Below are positions 1 to 7,973 of a stretch of DNA of 64,000 nt, piece by piece; within the stretch, counting starts at the first letter, position 1; the number at the start of each line of letters is the position of its first letter. The notes below the pieces were generated by a model that saw only the letters and a list, made by a program, of their open reading frames with translations, ran no database searches and was not told where the DNA came from. The stretch is from Sphingomonas yabuuchiae (GTDB lineage: Bacteria > Pseudomonadota > Alphaproteobacteria > Sphingomonadales > Sphingomonadaceae), in contig NZ_JACHNX010000001.1 of NCBI RefSeq assembly GCF_014199595.1, positions 585,475 to 649,474 on the forward strand, given 5' to 3'. Position numbers and translations under genes: made by a program.

Positions 1-743
1 ATCAGCGCATGCTCGCAGAAGACCCCGACGAGGCGCTGGAGCAGGCGGAGAGCCAGCTCACGACCCGCTCGCTTACGGCCTATTATGACGAGGTCGCACT
101 GGCGGCTCTGAAAATGGCGGCCGCGGACGTCGAACGTGGTGCGATCACGCGCGATCGCGCCACGAGGGTCGTCGATTCGATGCTCGTGCTAGTCGACGAA
201 CTCCAGCAGCAGGACGATACCGCCGCCCCTCCCAAGACGGGTGGCGGCCTGCTCACCCCGCTGCCCAACAGCGATGCGGGGTTTCAAGAGACGGCACCGC
301 CCATGCTCCCCCGTGCGCCGGCAGCATGGCACGCCGACGGGAGCATCCTGTGCATCGCCGGCCGCGGCGTCCTCGACGATGCGGTCACGGCTATGCTCGA
401 GCAATTGCTCGCCAAGCGCGGCTTTGGCGTCAACCGCGTTTCGCACGAAGCGGGGTCCCGGGCCAATGTCGACCGGCTCGATGCCTCGCAAGCACGCTTG
501 GTCTGCATCTCTTACCTGGAGATCGGCGGATCCCCCTCTCACCTCCGCTATCTGGTCCGTCGGATCCGATCGCGGGCGGGCAACGTCCCAATCCTCGTCG
601 GCCTTTGGCCGGAAGGCGAGGCGGCGTTGACCGATGAGGAGATTCAACGAACCTTGGGTGCAGATTTGTATGTCGGTAGCCTCGGCGCGGCGGTGGAAGC
701 GTGTCTTGATCATGCCGGCAGCCATCTGGAGCAGGCAGCATGA
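1..743 (+). CDS. AI-2E/PerM-type transporter, C-terminal part (cut by window edge)
   Basis: The frame is open at the left edge (it reads from base 3, Gln-Arg before the first Met at base 9), so only the C-terminal part of a larger protein is here. The visible part is soluble. It begins with RMLAEDPDEALEQAE and SLTAYYDEVAL, which I recognise as the cytosolic stretch after the membrane region of alphaproteobacterial AI-2E/PerM-family transporters of about 600 residues. Residues ~110-235 look like a Rossmann-type alpha/beta domain (SILCIAGRGVLDD, then VPILVGLWPEG). The stop overlaps the next start (ATGA), so the two genes are probably co-transcribed. The family call rests on motif memory; the membrane segments lie outside the window. 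Confidence 0.6.
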   Translation, partial: QRMLAEDPDEALEQAESQLTTRSLTAYYDEVALAALKMAAADVERGAITRDRATRVVDSMLVLVDELQQQDDTAAPPKTGGGLLTPLPNSDAGFQETAPPMLPRAPAAWHADGSILCIAGRGVLDDAVTAMLEQLLAKRGFGVNRVSHEAGSRANVDRLDASQARLVCISYLEIGGSPSHLRYLVRRIRSRAGNVPILVGLWPEGEAALTDEEIQRTLGADLYVGSLGAAVEACLDHAGSHLEQAA

Positions 744-1882
744 CCGCGCCGAAAGCACGCGCTGGCCGGGGCGCGCGGTCGCCATTGGAAGTGCCGGCGA
801 ACGGATGGCTCGCGATCGCGCAACGCACTTGGAAGGAAATGGACGAGGACAATATCGGTATCATCGCAGCCGGCATCGCCTTCTATGTCTTCGCCGCGAT
901 CGTTCCGACGCTAGGCGCGGTCGTCCTGAGCTACGGGCTGTTCGCCGACGCGGAGACGGTGCGGCAAAATGTCGAGGCGGTCTTTGCGTCACTGCCACGT
1001 GATGCCGCCTCGATCATCACCGATCAGCTGCTGACGGTGTCCGATAGTGCGAAGGACAAGCAGGGCATCGGCTTGATCATCGCGTTGGCCTTGGCTTGGT
1101 ACGGGGCGACGAAAGGTTCGTCTGCGATCATAACGGGCCTAAACGTCGCCTATGATACGGAAGAAACCCGCGGTTTTGTCCGGATTAACCTGCTCCGTCT
1201 CGGGATTGTCGCGGGGGGCGTACTGATGATTTTCCTCGCGGTCGGAACGACCACGCTGCTCGCATTCCTCGGGGGCTTGGTCCCTGACGCGCCGGGAGTG
1301 ATGCTGGTGATAATCCGGATCGCGGGGTATCTTGTGCTCGCCTTGCTCGTCGTCACGGCGTCTGCGGTGCTCTTCCGCTACGGTCCCGACAATCGCCAAC
1401 CTCGCTGGGTCTGGCTGTCCCCAGGCTCGATCGGCGCGACGCTGCTATGGTTGGCCGGGACTGCGGCCTTCGGCTTCTACGTATCGCGTTTCGGTAATTA
1501 CGGGGCGACGTACGGGTCGCTAAGCGCCGTGATCGTAACGCTCACATGGCTCTGGCTGACCGCCTATGTCTTTCTGTTAGGTGCCGAACTGAACGCAGAG
1601 CTCGAACGACAGGTCGAGGGCGAGCCTGTTGCGGGCCAGTTCGGGAACGATGACCGTACCGACTTCTCGTCCAATCGCGCGAGCCTCGCGACGCCAAAGG
1701 ACGGAGGCTTTGGAGCGGTTAAGCCAGGCAGCATTTCTGTTGCCCCCCGGGAGGGCCGGAAGGAGGCGCTTGTGGGGTCCGGTATGCAAGGCAAGACCGG
1801 ATTGCTTGCGTTGGCTGTCGTAGCAGTTGCCGCATTTGCGACCGGGCGGCGAGGGGGCCGCACGGTGGCAGGCCGTCATTAG
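740..1882 (+). CDS. YihY/virulence factor BrkB family inner-membrane protein
   Basis: A 380-residue polytopic membrane protein. The N-terminal motif DEDNIGIIAAGIAFYVFAAIVP, the central AWYGATKGSSAIITGLNVAYD and the late NYGATYGSLSAVIVTLTW followed by FLLGAELNAELE are hallmarks of the YihY/BrkB family (formerly mis-called ribonuclease BN). About six membrane segments can be seen, at roughly residues 45-70, 105-125, 150-180, 190-215, 230-250 and 260-285. The tail after ~290 is polar and ends in one more hydrophobic segment (LLALAVVAVAAFATG), which may be an extra anchor. The start codon overlaps the preceding stop. The biochemical function of the family is not established. Confidence 0.88.
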   Translation: MTAPKARAGRGARSPLEVPANGWLAIAQRTWKEMDEDNIGIIAAGIAFYVFAAIVPTLGAVVLSYGLFADAETVRQNVEAVFASLPRDAASIITDQLLTVSDSAKDKQGIGLIIALALAWYGATKGSSAIITGLNVAYDTEETRGFVRINLLRLGIVAGGVLMIFLAVGTTTLLAFLGGLVPDAPGVMLVIIRIAGYLVLALLVVTASAVLFRYGPDNRQPRWVWLSPGSIGATLLWLAGTAAFGFYVSRFGNYGATYGSLSAVIVTLTWLWLTAYVFLLGAELNAELERQVEGEPVAGQFGNDDRTDFSSNRASLATPKDGGFGAVKPGSISVAPREGRKEALVGSGMQGKTGLLALAVVAVAAFATGRRGGRTVAGRH

Positions 1883-1892
1883 ATCATGGGGT

Positions 1893-1922
1893 TGACGGTA
1901 GCGCATACCGTCATCTCTTTTT
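1893..1922 (+). terminator. rho-independent terminator after the BrkB gene
   Basis: Perfect 8-bp stem TGACGGTA / TACCGTCA with a GCGCA loop, followed by a T-rich tract (TCTCTTTTTC). It lies 10 bases after the BrkB-family stop codon. Confidence 0.75.
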
Positions 1923-2053
1923 CTGCGATCGGCCTATTCCATCCAATGCGCGACGATATGCGCCGGTGAGTGCTTTAGGTCGGCACAAAGTTACGTCTAA
2001 GCATCTGCTCAGGGGTCCGTTTTTCATTCAACGTGTTGGATTGATGCCGCAGG

Positions 2054-3811
2054 CTAATCCCCGCCGGACGCGCTGCCGCGGTTGAGCGCCTGACGAACAC
2101 GGTCGAGCAGGTCGCTTCGTCGGTACGGCTTTCCGAGAACGTCTAGGCCAGCGCGCATCGGTCCTTCGGCCACGAGCTCCTCATTATATCCCGTCGTCAT
2201 CAGAACTGGTAGATTTGGTGCGCGTCGTGCGACCTCTCCAGCCAAAACGATCCCGTTGATGCCGCCCGGCATGATCAGATCGGTGAATAACAGGTCCAGC
2301 GTCCCGGACGGCATCCCCTCAAATAGTTCGAGCGCAGCCTCACCGGTTTCGGCGGTCGATACACGGTAGCCCACACCCTCGAGGATCTCGCGTGCCAGCG
2401 CGAGCACCTCGGCGCTGTCTTCGACGATGAGAATATGAGCACCGGAACGGGCGTCGTCCGTATGAGCCGAAATGGTCGCGTGCTTTGTGCCGGGATTGTC
2501 CGGCTGATCTCCGGTTGCCGACGGGAACAGCATCCGTATCGTCGTCCCCTTACCAGGGGTGCTGTCGATCTCTAGCCGTCCCCGAGACTGCTGAACGAAG
2601 CCGGAGGCCATGGCGAGGCCTAGACCGGTACCTTTACCGGTTCCCTTCGTCGTGAAAAAGGGCTCGGTCGCGCGATCCGCCACATGCTGCGGCATGCCCT
2701 GACCCTGGTCGCGGATCTCGACGACGACATAATCGCCTGGCGAGAGTTCACGGGCGGCGGCATCACCGTCGAGTTGCAGCTTGCTGGTGACGATGTCGAT
2801 TAGTCCACCGTTCGGCATGGCGTCGCGAGCATTGATCGCGATGTTCAGCACCGCCATTTCGAATTGCTCGGGATCGAGGACGGCCCGTGGTAGGCCGCGC
2901 CGCAGCGTCAACTGCAGTTCGGCTTGCTTGCCGAGCGAACTCTCTAGGACATCGCAGAAGCCGTTGATGGTGGCGTTGATGTCGACCGGTCGCGGATCGA
3001 GGCGGGTCTTTCGGGCGAATGCCAGCAGTTGTCCCGTCAGCTTGGCACCTTTCTCGGCCGCCGTCCGGGCGCTTTGAATGTAGCGACACAGGCGATCATC
3101 TTCAGCGCGTGCGGCAGCCAGCTCCAAGTTACCGTTCACGACCTGAAGGAGGTTGTTGAAATCATGTGCAAGCCCGGCAGTCAGCTGGCCTACGGCCTCC
3201 ATCTTTTGCGTTTGCAGCAGCGTCCTGTCGCTTTCCCGGCGGCGGGTAACGTCGATCTGACTGGCAAAGAAGTAAAGCAGCTTGCCGGAGGCGTCGTGGA
3301 TGGGGCCAATGAACACCGCATTCCAGAACGGGGTGCCGTCGCGCTTGTAGTTGAGCAGTTCGAGCGCGATGGACTCCTGGGCTTCGATCGCGTCCCTCAA
3401 CTTAGCGACTTCGCTGCGGTCAGTCTGCGCGCCTTGCAGGAAGCGGCAGTTGCGGCCCACTACCTCCTCCTTCTCGTACAAAGTGAGGTCGAGAAAGGCG
3501 TTGTTCGCGAAGACGATCGGGTTGTCGTCCTGGTGCGGGTCCGTGATAACCATCGGCATACGCGTCATTTCGATGGCCGCAAAGAAGACGTTGCCGCGGT
3601 CGTCGAGGCCGGGGCGGGTTATGGTGGCTTCCTGCCAGTGATGCACGCCAGAGGTTTCGATCGGCTCACGCGCGCCGACGTCCATGCTACCGTCCGCAGG
3701 CGTGCCGGCACTTTGACCCTTGCCCTCCCCGTTTGCCTCATTGGCTAGATCGTCTCGGCCCACCACCTGCTCCCACCTCTGTCCTTCGATCCGGAAACAA
3801 TCCGAAGGCAA
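2054..3811 (-). CDS. LOV-domain hybrid histidine kinase (LOV-HisKA-HATPase-REC)
   Basis: A 585-residue soluble sensor kinase. Residues ~75-190 form a PAS/LOV domain with the flavin-adduct motif GRNCRFLQG; Cys122 is the candidate photoactive cysteine. A HisKA domain follows with phospho-acceptor His216 (AHDFNNLL). The ATPase domain has an N box (NIAINARDAM, ~323-332), G1 (DQGQGM), F box (EPFFTTK) and G2 (GTGLGLAM). A C-terminal receiver domain (~458-575) has Asp511 (FTDLIMPG) and Lys561. No membrane segment is seen. It reads as a blue-light-responsive hybrid kinase whose receiver may act as phosphate sink or relay. The N-terminal 70 residues are low-complexity; an internal start at Met43 is possible. 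No output regulator is adjacent. Confidence 0.9.
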   Translation of the reverse strand: MPSDCFRIEGQRWEQVVGRDDLANEANGEGKGQSAGTPADGSMDVGAREPIETSGVHHWQEATITRPGLDDRGNVFFAAIEMTRMPMVITDPHQDDNPIVFANNAFLDLTLYEKEEVVGRNCRFLQGAQTDRSEVAKLRDAIEAQESIALELLNYKRDGTPFWNAVFIGPIHDASGKLLYFFASQIDVTRRRESDRTLLQTQKMEAVGQLTAGLAHDFNNLLQVVNGNLELAAARAEDDRLCRYIQSARTAAEKGAKLTGQLLAFARKTRLDPRPVDINATINGFCDVLESSLGKQAELQLTLRRGLPRAVLDPEQFEMAVLNIAINARDAMPNGGLIDIVTSKLQLDGDAAARELSPGDYVVVEIRDQGQGMPQHVADRATEPFFTTKGTGKGTGLGLAMASGFVQQSRGRLEIDSTPGKGTTIRMLFPSATGDQPDNPGTKHATISAHTDDARSGAHILIVEDSAEVLALAREILEGVGYRVSTAETGEAALELFEGMPSGTLDLLFTDLIMPGGINGIVLAGEVARRAPNLPVLMTTGYNEELVAEGPMRAGLDVLGKPYRRSDLLDRVRQALNRGSASGGD

Positions 3812-3886
3812 GTTAGGGTCCCTGGCGACGGACTGTAGCAGAGCGGAGGTCGGCCTGCGCTCCCAATCGCGAGTGGTTAGCCTTTC

Positions 3887-4069
3887 CTACCCTTCGAACG
3901 AAATGGTAACGAAGGCGTAGGCTGCGACCGGTCGACCACCGCGCCGCGCATGATCGGCGAGCGGCACGGTATCCTCGATCCGAACCACGCGGTTGCTTGT
4001 GGATGAGCGCTTGGGTATCCCGTCTGCGGTGACGATGAACCAACCTGACGCTCGGCAGGAGCTTGTCAA
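3887..4069 (-). CDS. possible small ORF between kinase and sigma factor (weak)
   Basis: A 60-codon frame on the minus strand with a TTG start and no in-frame ATG. It overlaps the first codons of the sigma factor on the other strand. Its translation (GWFIVTADG, then NRVVRIEDTVPLADHAR, then AAYAFVTISFEG) has the texture of a real small alpha/beta protein and uses GC-ending codons. There is no convincing ribosome-binding site. It could be a remnant or a chance frame. I do not recognise a family. Confidence 0.2.
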   Translation of the reverse strand: MTSSCRASGWFIVTADGIPKRSSTSNRVVRIEDTVPLADHARRGGRPVAAYAFVTISFEG

Positions 4070-4595
4070 AGCCCTGGTCGCAACCGGGCGCGAGGATCGT
4101 GCCGCTTTCCGCGAACTTTATGCCCTCACGTCCGCGAAGCTTTTCGGCATCTGCCTTCGTATATGTCGCGAGCGGCAAGCGGCGGAGGACGTTCTGCAAG
4201 AGGTCTACGCCATCATCTGGCGACGTGCCGGTGCCTATGAGCCGGGGCAGACCAGTCCGTTCGCCTGGCTTGCCACGATCGCCCGCAATCGCGCGATCGA
4301 TTATCACCGGGCCCTCGGTCGGCGCCCGACCGCGCCGTTGGACAACGTCGCCGAGCCCGTCGCCCCAAATCGTCTGGCACTCGAGAACATGCTGCTCGAC
4401 GAGGAGGAGCGCAAACTGCACGGCTGTATGGATCGCCTGAGTGAAACGCAGCGCGACGCCATTCGAACGGCCTTTTTCGAAGGGATCACCTATGCCGGGC
4501 TCGCCGATGTCCTCGGGGTTCCGACGAGTACCATAAAGAGCCGGATCCGGCGCGGCCTCGAACGGCTCAAGGAGTGTCTCGACGATGACATCTGA
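4035..4595 (+). CDS. ECF-family RNA polymerase sigma factor
   Basis: A 186-residue sigma-70 factor of the extracytoplasmic-function class. Region 2 spans residues ~20-95, with AAEDVLQEVYAIIWRRAG and the -10-recognition helix WLATIARNRAIDYHR. Region 4 spans ~130-180 (LSETQRDAIRTAFFEGITY, then VPTSTIKSRIRRGLERL). I chose ATG 4035; the only longer in-frame start is a TTG at 3993 without support. The last 11 bases overlap the anti-sigma gene, so the two are translationally coupled. The pairing with an RskA-type anti-sigma factor and a fasciclin protein resembles the SigK/RskA arrangement known from mycobacteria. Confidence 0.9.
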   Translation: MNQPDARQELVKALVATGREDRAAFRELYALTSAKLFGICLRICRERQAAEDVLQEVYAIIWRRAGAYEPGQTSPFAWLATIARNRAIDYHRALGRRPTAPLDNVAEPVAPNRLALENMLLDEEERKLHGCMDRLSETQRDAIRTAFFEGITYAGLADVLGVPTSTIKSRIRRGLERLKECLDDDI

Positions 4596-5256
4596 CGAGA
4601 CCGATCTGACCGCGGCCGAACTGGCGCTTGAGGTGCTCGACGGCGACGAGCGGAGCGCTGCGTTGCGTCGGATGCTGGACGATCCGGCCTTTGCACGGGA
4701 TGTCGCCCTGTGGCGACGGCATCTGGCCGCCTTGTATCTCGAGGTCGAGCCGGTTGCGCCAAGCGCCGATCTGGGACGCCGGATCCTGGCGGTCGGCGAC
4801 AATGACAATCACCGTACCGGACCTTGGCGGGCGATCGCGGGCATCGCCGGTCTGGCGGCTGCGATCCTGCTGACGGTCGTCGTAACCCGTCCCGATACGC
4901 CAACGGTCGTACCGAATGCCAGCAAGCCTGCTCCCTTGCTCTTTGCCGTCCTCGCGCCCGAGCGTGCCGCGCCGATCACGATATTCTTCGATCCTGCCAC
5001 CCGCACCTTGAAGCTGCGCGACGCGCCGTCCGTGAAGAGCGGGCAGGATGCACAGCTATGGGCGATCGGGGGTGACGGGGTTCCCCGCGCAGCGGGCCTG
5101 CTGCCTCGTGGAGGCGGGCCTGCCCTGAAGATCGCTCCGCAGGTCGCGGTCGTTCCCGGGACCACATTGGCGATATCGATCGAGCCGCTCGGGGGATCGC
5201 CGAAGTCGACACCGACGGGGCCGGTGGTGGCTGCCGGGAAGCTGGCCGAAATTTAA
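4585..5256 (+). CDS. RskA-like anti-sigma factor
   Basis: A 223-residue single-pass membrane protein. The cytosolic N-terminus (LTAAELALEVLDGDERSAA, then FARDVALWRRHLA) is the usual anti-sigma binding domain of this group. A transmembrane helix lies at ~82-101 (AIAGIAGLAAAILLTVVVT). The periplasmic part (APITIFFDPATRTLKLRD, then AQLWAIGGDGVPRAAGLL, then LAISIEPLGGSPKSTPTGPV) is the anti-sigma-K (RskA) domain. It should hold the upstream ECF sigma factor inactive until a periplasmic or oxidative signal arrives. It overlaps the sigma gene by 11 bases. Confidence 0.88.
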   Translation: MTSDETDLTAAELALEVLDGDERSAALRRMLDDPAFARDVALWRRHLAALYLEVEPVAPSADLGRRILAVGDNDNHRTGPWRAIAGIAGLAAAILLTVVVTRPDTPTVVPNASKPAPLLFAVLAPERAAPITIFFDPATRTLKLRDAPSVKSGQDAQLWAIGGDGVPRAAGLLPRGGGPALKIAPQVAVVPGTTLAISIEPLGGSPKSTPTGPVVAAGKLAEI

Positions 5257-5338
5257 GGGATCGCGCCGCGTCGCTGCGTCCAACGGGCTGTTGGCGTCGT
5301 AATCCGAAAGCCGCGCTCCATGCGGCTGGAGAGATCTG

Positions 5339-5884
5339 ATGACCCTGATGATCCGTGGTGCGATGATGGCTGTCGCGCTCAGCGTCGGCGCCGCCGCTGC
5401 CCCGCGCAACCCGATGGTCGGCGGTGCGGCGATGTACCCGACGAAGACGATCGTGGAGAACGCCTCGCAGTCGAAGGACCATACCACCCTGGTCGCCGCG
5501 GTGAAGGCGGCCGGCCTCGTCGACACGCTTTCCGGCCCGGGCTCTTTCACCGTCTTCGCGCCGACCAACGCGGCATTCGCAAAACTGCCCACTGGCACCG
5601 TCGACACCCTGGTGCAGCCCGAGAACAAGGATAAGTTGACGTCGATCCTCACCTATCACGTCATACCCGGCCGGATCACCGCAAAGGATATTGCCGCCAA
5701 GGCAAAGGCGAATGGCGGGACGGCGACCTACACCACCGTTCAGGGCGAGCCGATCATGCTCAAGAAGGCGATGGGCGGCTGGGCCATCATGGACGGCAAG
5801 GGCGATACCGGCCGCATCACCACTGCCGATGTCATGCAGTCGAACGGCGTCGTGCATGTCATCGACACGGTCATGATGCCATAA
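5339..5884 (+). CDS. fasciclin (FAS1) domain secreted protein
   Basis: A 181-residue exported protein with a short hydrophobic N-terminus (residues ~1-20) and one FAS1 domain. The two conserved FAS1 boxes are visible: FTVFAPTNAAFAKLPTGTVD near residue 65 and the C-terminal GVVHVIDTVMMP. The ILTYHVIPGRI segment is also typical. FAS1 domains mediate adhesion in the periplasm or at the cell surface. A GGAGAG ribosome-binding site lies 4 bases before the start, 82 bases after the anti-sigma gene. It is the likely target of the adjacent ECF sigma factor, by analogy with fasciclin-type targets of mycobacterial SigK. Confidence 0.9.
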   Translation: MTLMIRGAMMAVALSVGAAAAPRNPMVGGAAMYPTKTIVENASQSKDHTTLVAAVKAAGLVDTLSGPGSFTVFAPTNAAFAKLPTGTVDTLVQPENKDKLTSILTYHVIPGRITAKDIAAKAKANGGTATYTTVQGEPIMLKKAMGGWAIMDGKGDTGRITTADVMQSNGVVHVIDTVMMP

Positions 5885-5901
5885 GGGCGGCAGATCATTC
5901 C

Positions 5902-5936
5902 CATGGGTGGGGCAGCACATGGTCGCCCCACCCATG
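5902..5936. terminator. perfect 12-bp stem-loop after the fasciclin gene
   Basis: CATGGGTGGGGC pairs exactly with GCCCCACCCATG around an 11-base loop, 18 bases after the fasciclin stop. There is no T-tract, so it may be an RNA-stabilising or bidirectional hairpin rather than a classical terminator. Confidence 0.5.
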
Positions 5937-6094
5937 CGACGGAGGGGCAGCCTGTCGCGCCTACTCGGAGGCGCGAATTGGCCCTCATCGCTTATGCGCT
6001 CGAACGACGGCGTGGGTGAAGGTGCTGGTCAATCTTGCGCGCATGGACCAACATTTTCGTCGCAGGCCACTGGCATACCGGTAGGAGACGATAC

Positions 6095-6493
6095 GTGCTG
6101 TTTCACACGATGATTGGTTCGAACGACATTGAACGGTCGAAGCGCTTTTACGATACCGTGCTGGGAACGCTCGGCATTGGGGAGCCGATGCGGAACGTGG
6201 CCGATAGCGGCCACATCCGACTGATCTATCGGGGCGAGAGCGGAACCGCCTTCATCGTCACGCAGCCGGTCAATGACGAACCGGCGACCGTTTCAAACGG
6301 CAGCACGGTCGCCTTCCAGTGCGATTCTCCCGAGCAGGTCAGGCAATTCCACGACGTCGCCGTGGCAGCCGGGGGTACGTCGATCGAAGCGCCGCCCGGT
6401 CCTCGTCATACGGCATCCATGGGAACGATCGAACTGGCCTATGTGCGCGATCCGGACGGCAACAAGCTTTGCGGCATTCACTTTCCGGGATGA
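6095..6493 (+). CDS. VOC-family (glyoxalase-like) protein
   Basis: A 132-residue single-domain protein with two beta-alpha-beta-beta-beta units: FHTMIGSNDIERSKRFYDTVLGTLG and GSTVAFQCDSPEQVRQFHDVAVAAGGT, ending in GTIELAYVRDPDGNKLCGIHF. This is the vicinal oxygen chelate fold of glyoxalases and dioxygenases. The N-terminal His and the late Glu are candidate metal ligands. I chose the GTG start because AGGAGA lies 6 bases upstream; an ATG at 6035 would add 20 poorly conserved-looking residues. The substrate cannot be told from sequence. It is monocistronic between hairpins. Confidence 0.8.
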   Translation: MLFHTMIGSNDIERSKRFYDTVLGTLGIGEPMRNVADSGHIRLIYRGESGTAFIVTQPVNDEPATVSNGSTVAFQCDSPEQVRQFHDVAVAAGGTSIEAPPGPRHTASMGTIELAYVRDPDGNKLCGIHFPG

Positions 6494-6586
6494 CCGATAG
6501 GGCGTCGGGCTTGCCACGAATGTCGACGGCAAGCCCATGTCCCACCAGACCTTCCCTTTCCTCAGGCAAGGAAACCGCCATGACAC

Positions 6587-7054
6587 ATGGAAACATGCCC
6601 GATGTTTTCTAATCGACATTTCAACTTGCAGCGCGTGGGATTCGCCAGGCTGGTCGAAGACCATATTCTTATCGAGTCGAGCATATCGGCCCTGCTGGAC
6701 GATCTGAGGGACGAGGCCGCATCCCCCCACGAACTATCGGTTCAGCTTGACGCCCTGGCCGTCATCATCCGCAAGCATCTGCGTGAAGAGTCCGACGTCA
6801 TTCAGAATATACGCCTGGAAACATTACCCGATACATGGCGAGCGACCTGGATCGAAGGTGAGGCCGCTCTCCTGCAGCTGAAGGTCGATTGGAGTAATTT
6901 CCTCGATCACTGGACCGAATGCCGTATTGCCAACGATATGCCGGGGTTTTCGGATGCTGCGAGTGCGATCCTGGCCCGATTGAGCGATCGCGTCAAAACC
7001 GAAACCCAATGCTTTTACAAAACGGCCTTGTCCACAGGCGGTATCGAATACTAA
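6587..7054 (+). CDS. hemerythrin-like HHE domain protein
   Basis: A 155-residue, mostly alpha-helical protein. EDH (His26), KHLREES (His64-x3-Glu68) and FLDHW (His108) are spaced like the iron ligands of hemerythrin HHE proteins, but the complete ligand set is not obvious, so the family call is tentative. No signal peptide. Two ATG codons compete (6587 and 6602). Such proteins bind O2 or NO, or protect iron-sulfur proteins; no function can be assigned here. Its A/T content is slightly above that of its neighbours. Confidence 0.45.
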   Translation: METCPMFSNRHFNLQRVGFARLVEDHILIESSISALLDDLRDEAASPHELSVQLDALAVIIRKHLREESDVIQNIRLETLPDTWRATWIEGEAALLQLKVDWSNFLDHWTECRIANDMPGFSDAASAILARLSDRVKTETQCFYKTALSTGGIEY

Positions 7055-7445
7055 TTCTGAATTTCTTGAATACGGTTTTATTCCGCCGATCATCGACGAA
7101 GCCATCCTTTCCCCGTGCTTGTTTTCAGCGGGGTTGGCGACCATCGGCTGTGACATGGTCGATGACAGAATCGTGCAGCTATCACGTTCGCTGATCGCTA
7201 CCGGTCATAGCGGGTGGCGACGCGGTGCCGGTCCCCGGCCTTCGCCGGGATAGGGTCTTGAGGCGGCCGAACATGATCCCGATGCGGCTGCGGCGCCGGT
7301 AGCCTACCAATCTCCATCGACGCCCCAGACCAGGCTCGGCTTCGTCCTGAGTCGTACACGGGCGACCCGTACCGTGCTGAAGACAAGGGATGTTCCGGAA
7401 CGCGCATACCGCGTCGCGCATTGGTTCTCTCATAGGAGAGCAACC
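7055..7445. other. intergenic stretch with one short palindromic repeat
   Basis: No convincing gene. Bases 7233-7249 form a CCCCGGCC-TTCG-CCGGG palindrome of the same kind as the paired repeats at 18.2, 21.4 and 33.2 kb. Bases 7397-7401 (GGAAC), followed 17 bases later by CATT, are a weak match to an EcfG-type stress promoter for the next small gene. Confidence 0.45.
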
Positions 7446-7607
7446 ATGGCCGACCCGATCAAACCGACGACCGAGACCCGCGATCCCAATCTGTCGACCG
7501 AGCATCAGCGCGACGGCGATGCCCGCCGTCCCAGCGATACGCTCGACCGCGGCCAGCCTAGTACCGAGGGGCAGGATGCGCCGAAGCGGAAATCCTCGCT
7601 GACCTGA
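7446..7607 (+). CDS. small hydrophilic protein of unknown function
   Basis: A 53-residue, very polar protein (MADPIKPTTETRDPNLSTEH to the C-terminal APKRKSSLT) with no hydrophobic segment, probably disordered. A strong AGGAGAG ribosome-binding site lies about 6 bases before the ATG, which favours this start over an upstream frame extension. A weak EcfG-like element (GGAAC-N17-CATT, 7397-7422) precedes it, so it may be a stress protein. I do not recognise a family. Confidence 0.6.
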   Translation: MADPIKPTTETRDPNLSTEHQRDGDARRPSDTLDRGQPSTEGQDAPKRKSSLT

Positions 7608-7630
7608 TTCTTCGGCAAGGGGCAAAGGGA

Positions 7631-7672
7631 CGCCCCGTTCATTCCGTAGTGACACAGTGCCTGAACGGGGCG
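7631..7672. terminator. 11-bp stem-loop downstream of the small gene
   Basis: CGCCCCGTTCA pairs perfectly with TGAACGGGGCG. The loop is 20 bases and there is no T-run, so the terminator role is only inferred from position. Confidence 0.4.
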
Positions 7673-7802
7673 CCGAGGACGTGCGGAAGCTCGACCTCTC
7701 AGGCCCAGTAACGTGCTTTGGTGACAAAAGCTGCGCCTTCCTTTGCGCCGAGCAAAATAAAGCGGCCGGGAAGGGGTGTGGCAACCTGTTGGACGGCTGC
7801 CG

Positions 7803-7842
7803 ATGTCACGAAAGTGACTCATATCTGTCACGGAAGTTTCTC
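7803..7842 (+). promoter_or_regulatory. candidate PhoB-box-like phased repeat
   Basis: ATGTCAC at 7803 and CTGTCAC at 7825 are spaced exactly 22 bases apart, with 7-mers GTGACTC and GTTTCTC at the intervening 11-base steps and 4-base spacers (GAAA, ATAT, GGAA). PhoB boxes are 7-mers close to CTGTCAT repeated every 11 bases. The match is partial. It lies ~130 bases before the lipoprotein start. Confidence 0.3.
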
Positions 7843-7973
7843 TCAAACTGCATCTTCGCGTCATGAGACGCGCCTAACGCCCGGGCCGGGATCGACAGGG
7901 GGACTTGTCTTGAGTCGGTCATCGGGCGGCGTTCGCCCGGCTTAGCAACGATAAGATCGGGAGTTTTTCGGCG

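Larger units (their letters stand above)
7608..7973. other. 366-base leader region of the lipoprotein gene
   Basis: No gene seen. It holds a perfect 11-bp hairpin (CGCCCCGTTCA / TGAACGGGGCG, 7631-7672, 20-base loop), probably ending the previous transcript, and helically phased repeats at 7803-7842 described separately. The last 100 bases are a long 5' leader. Confidence 0.5.

Noticed and set aside
3029..3748. A 239-residue plus-strand frame inside the LOV kinase
   Set aside because: Antisense shadow of a strongly motif-supported kinase.
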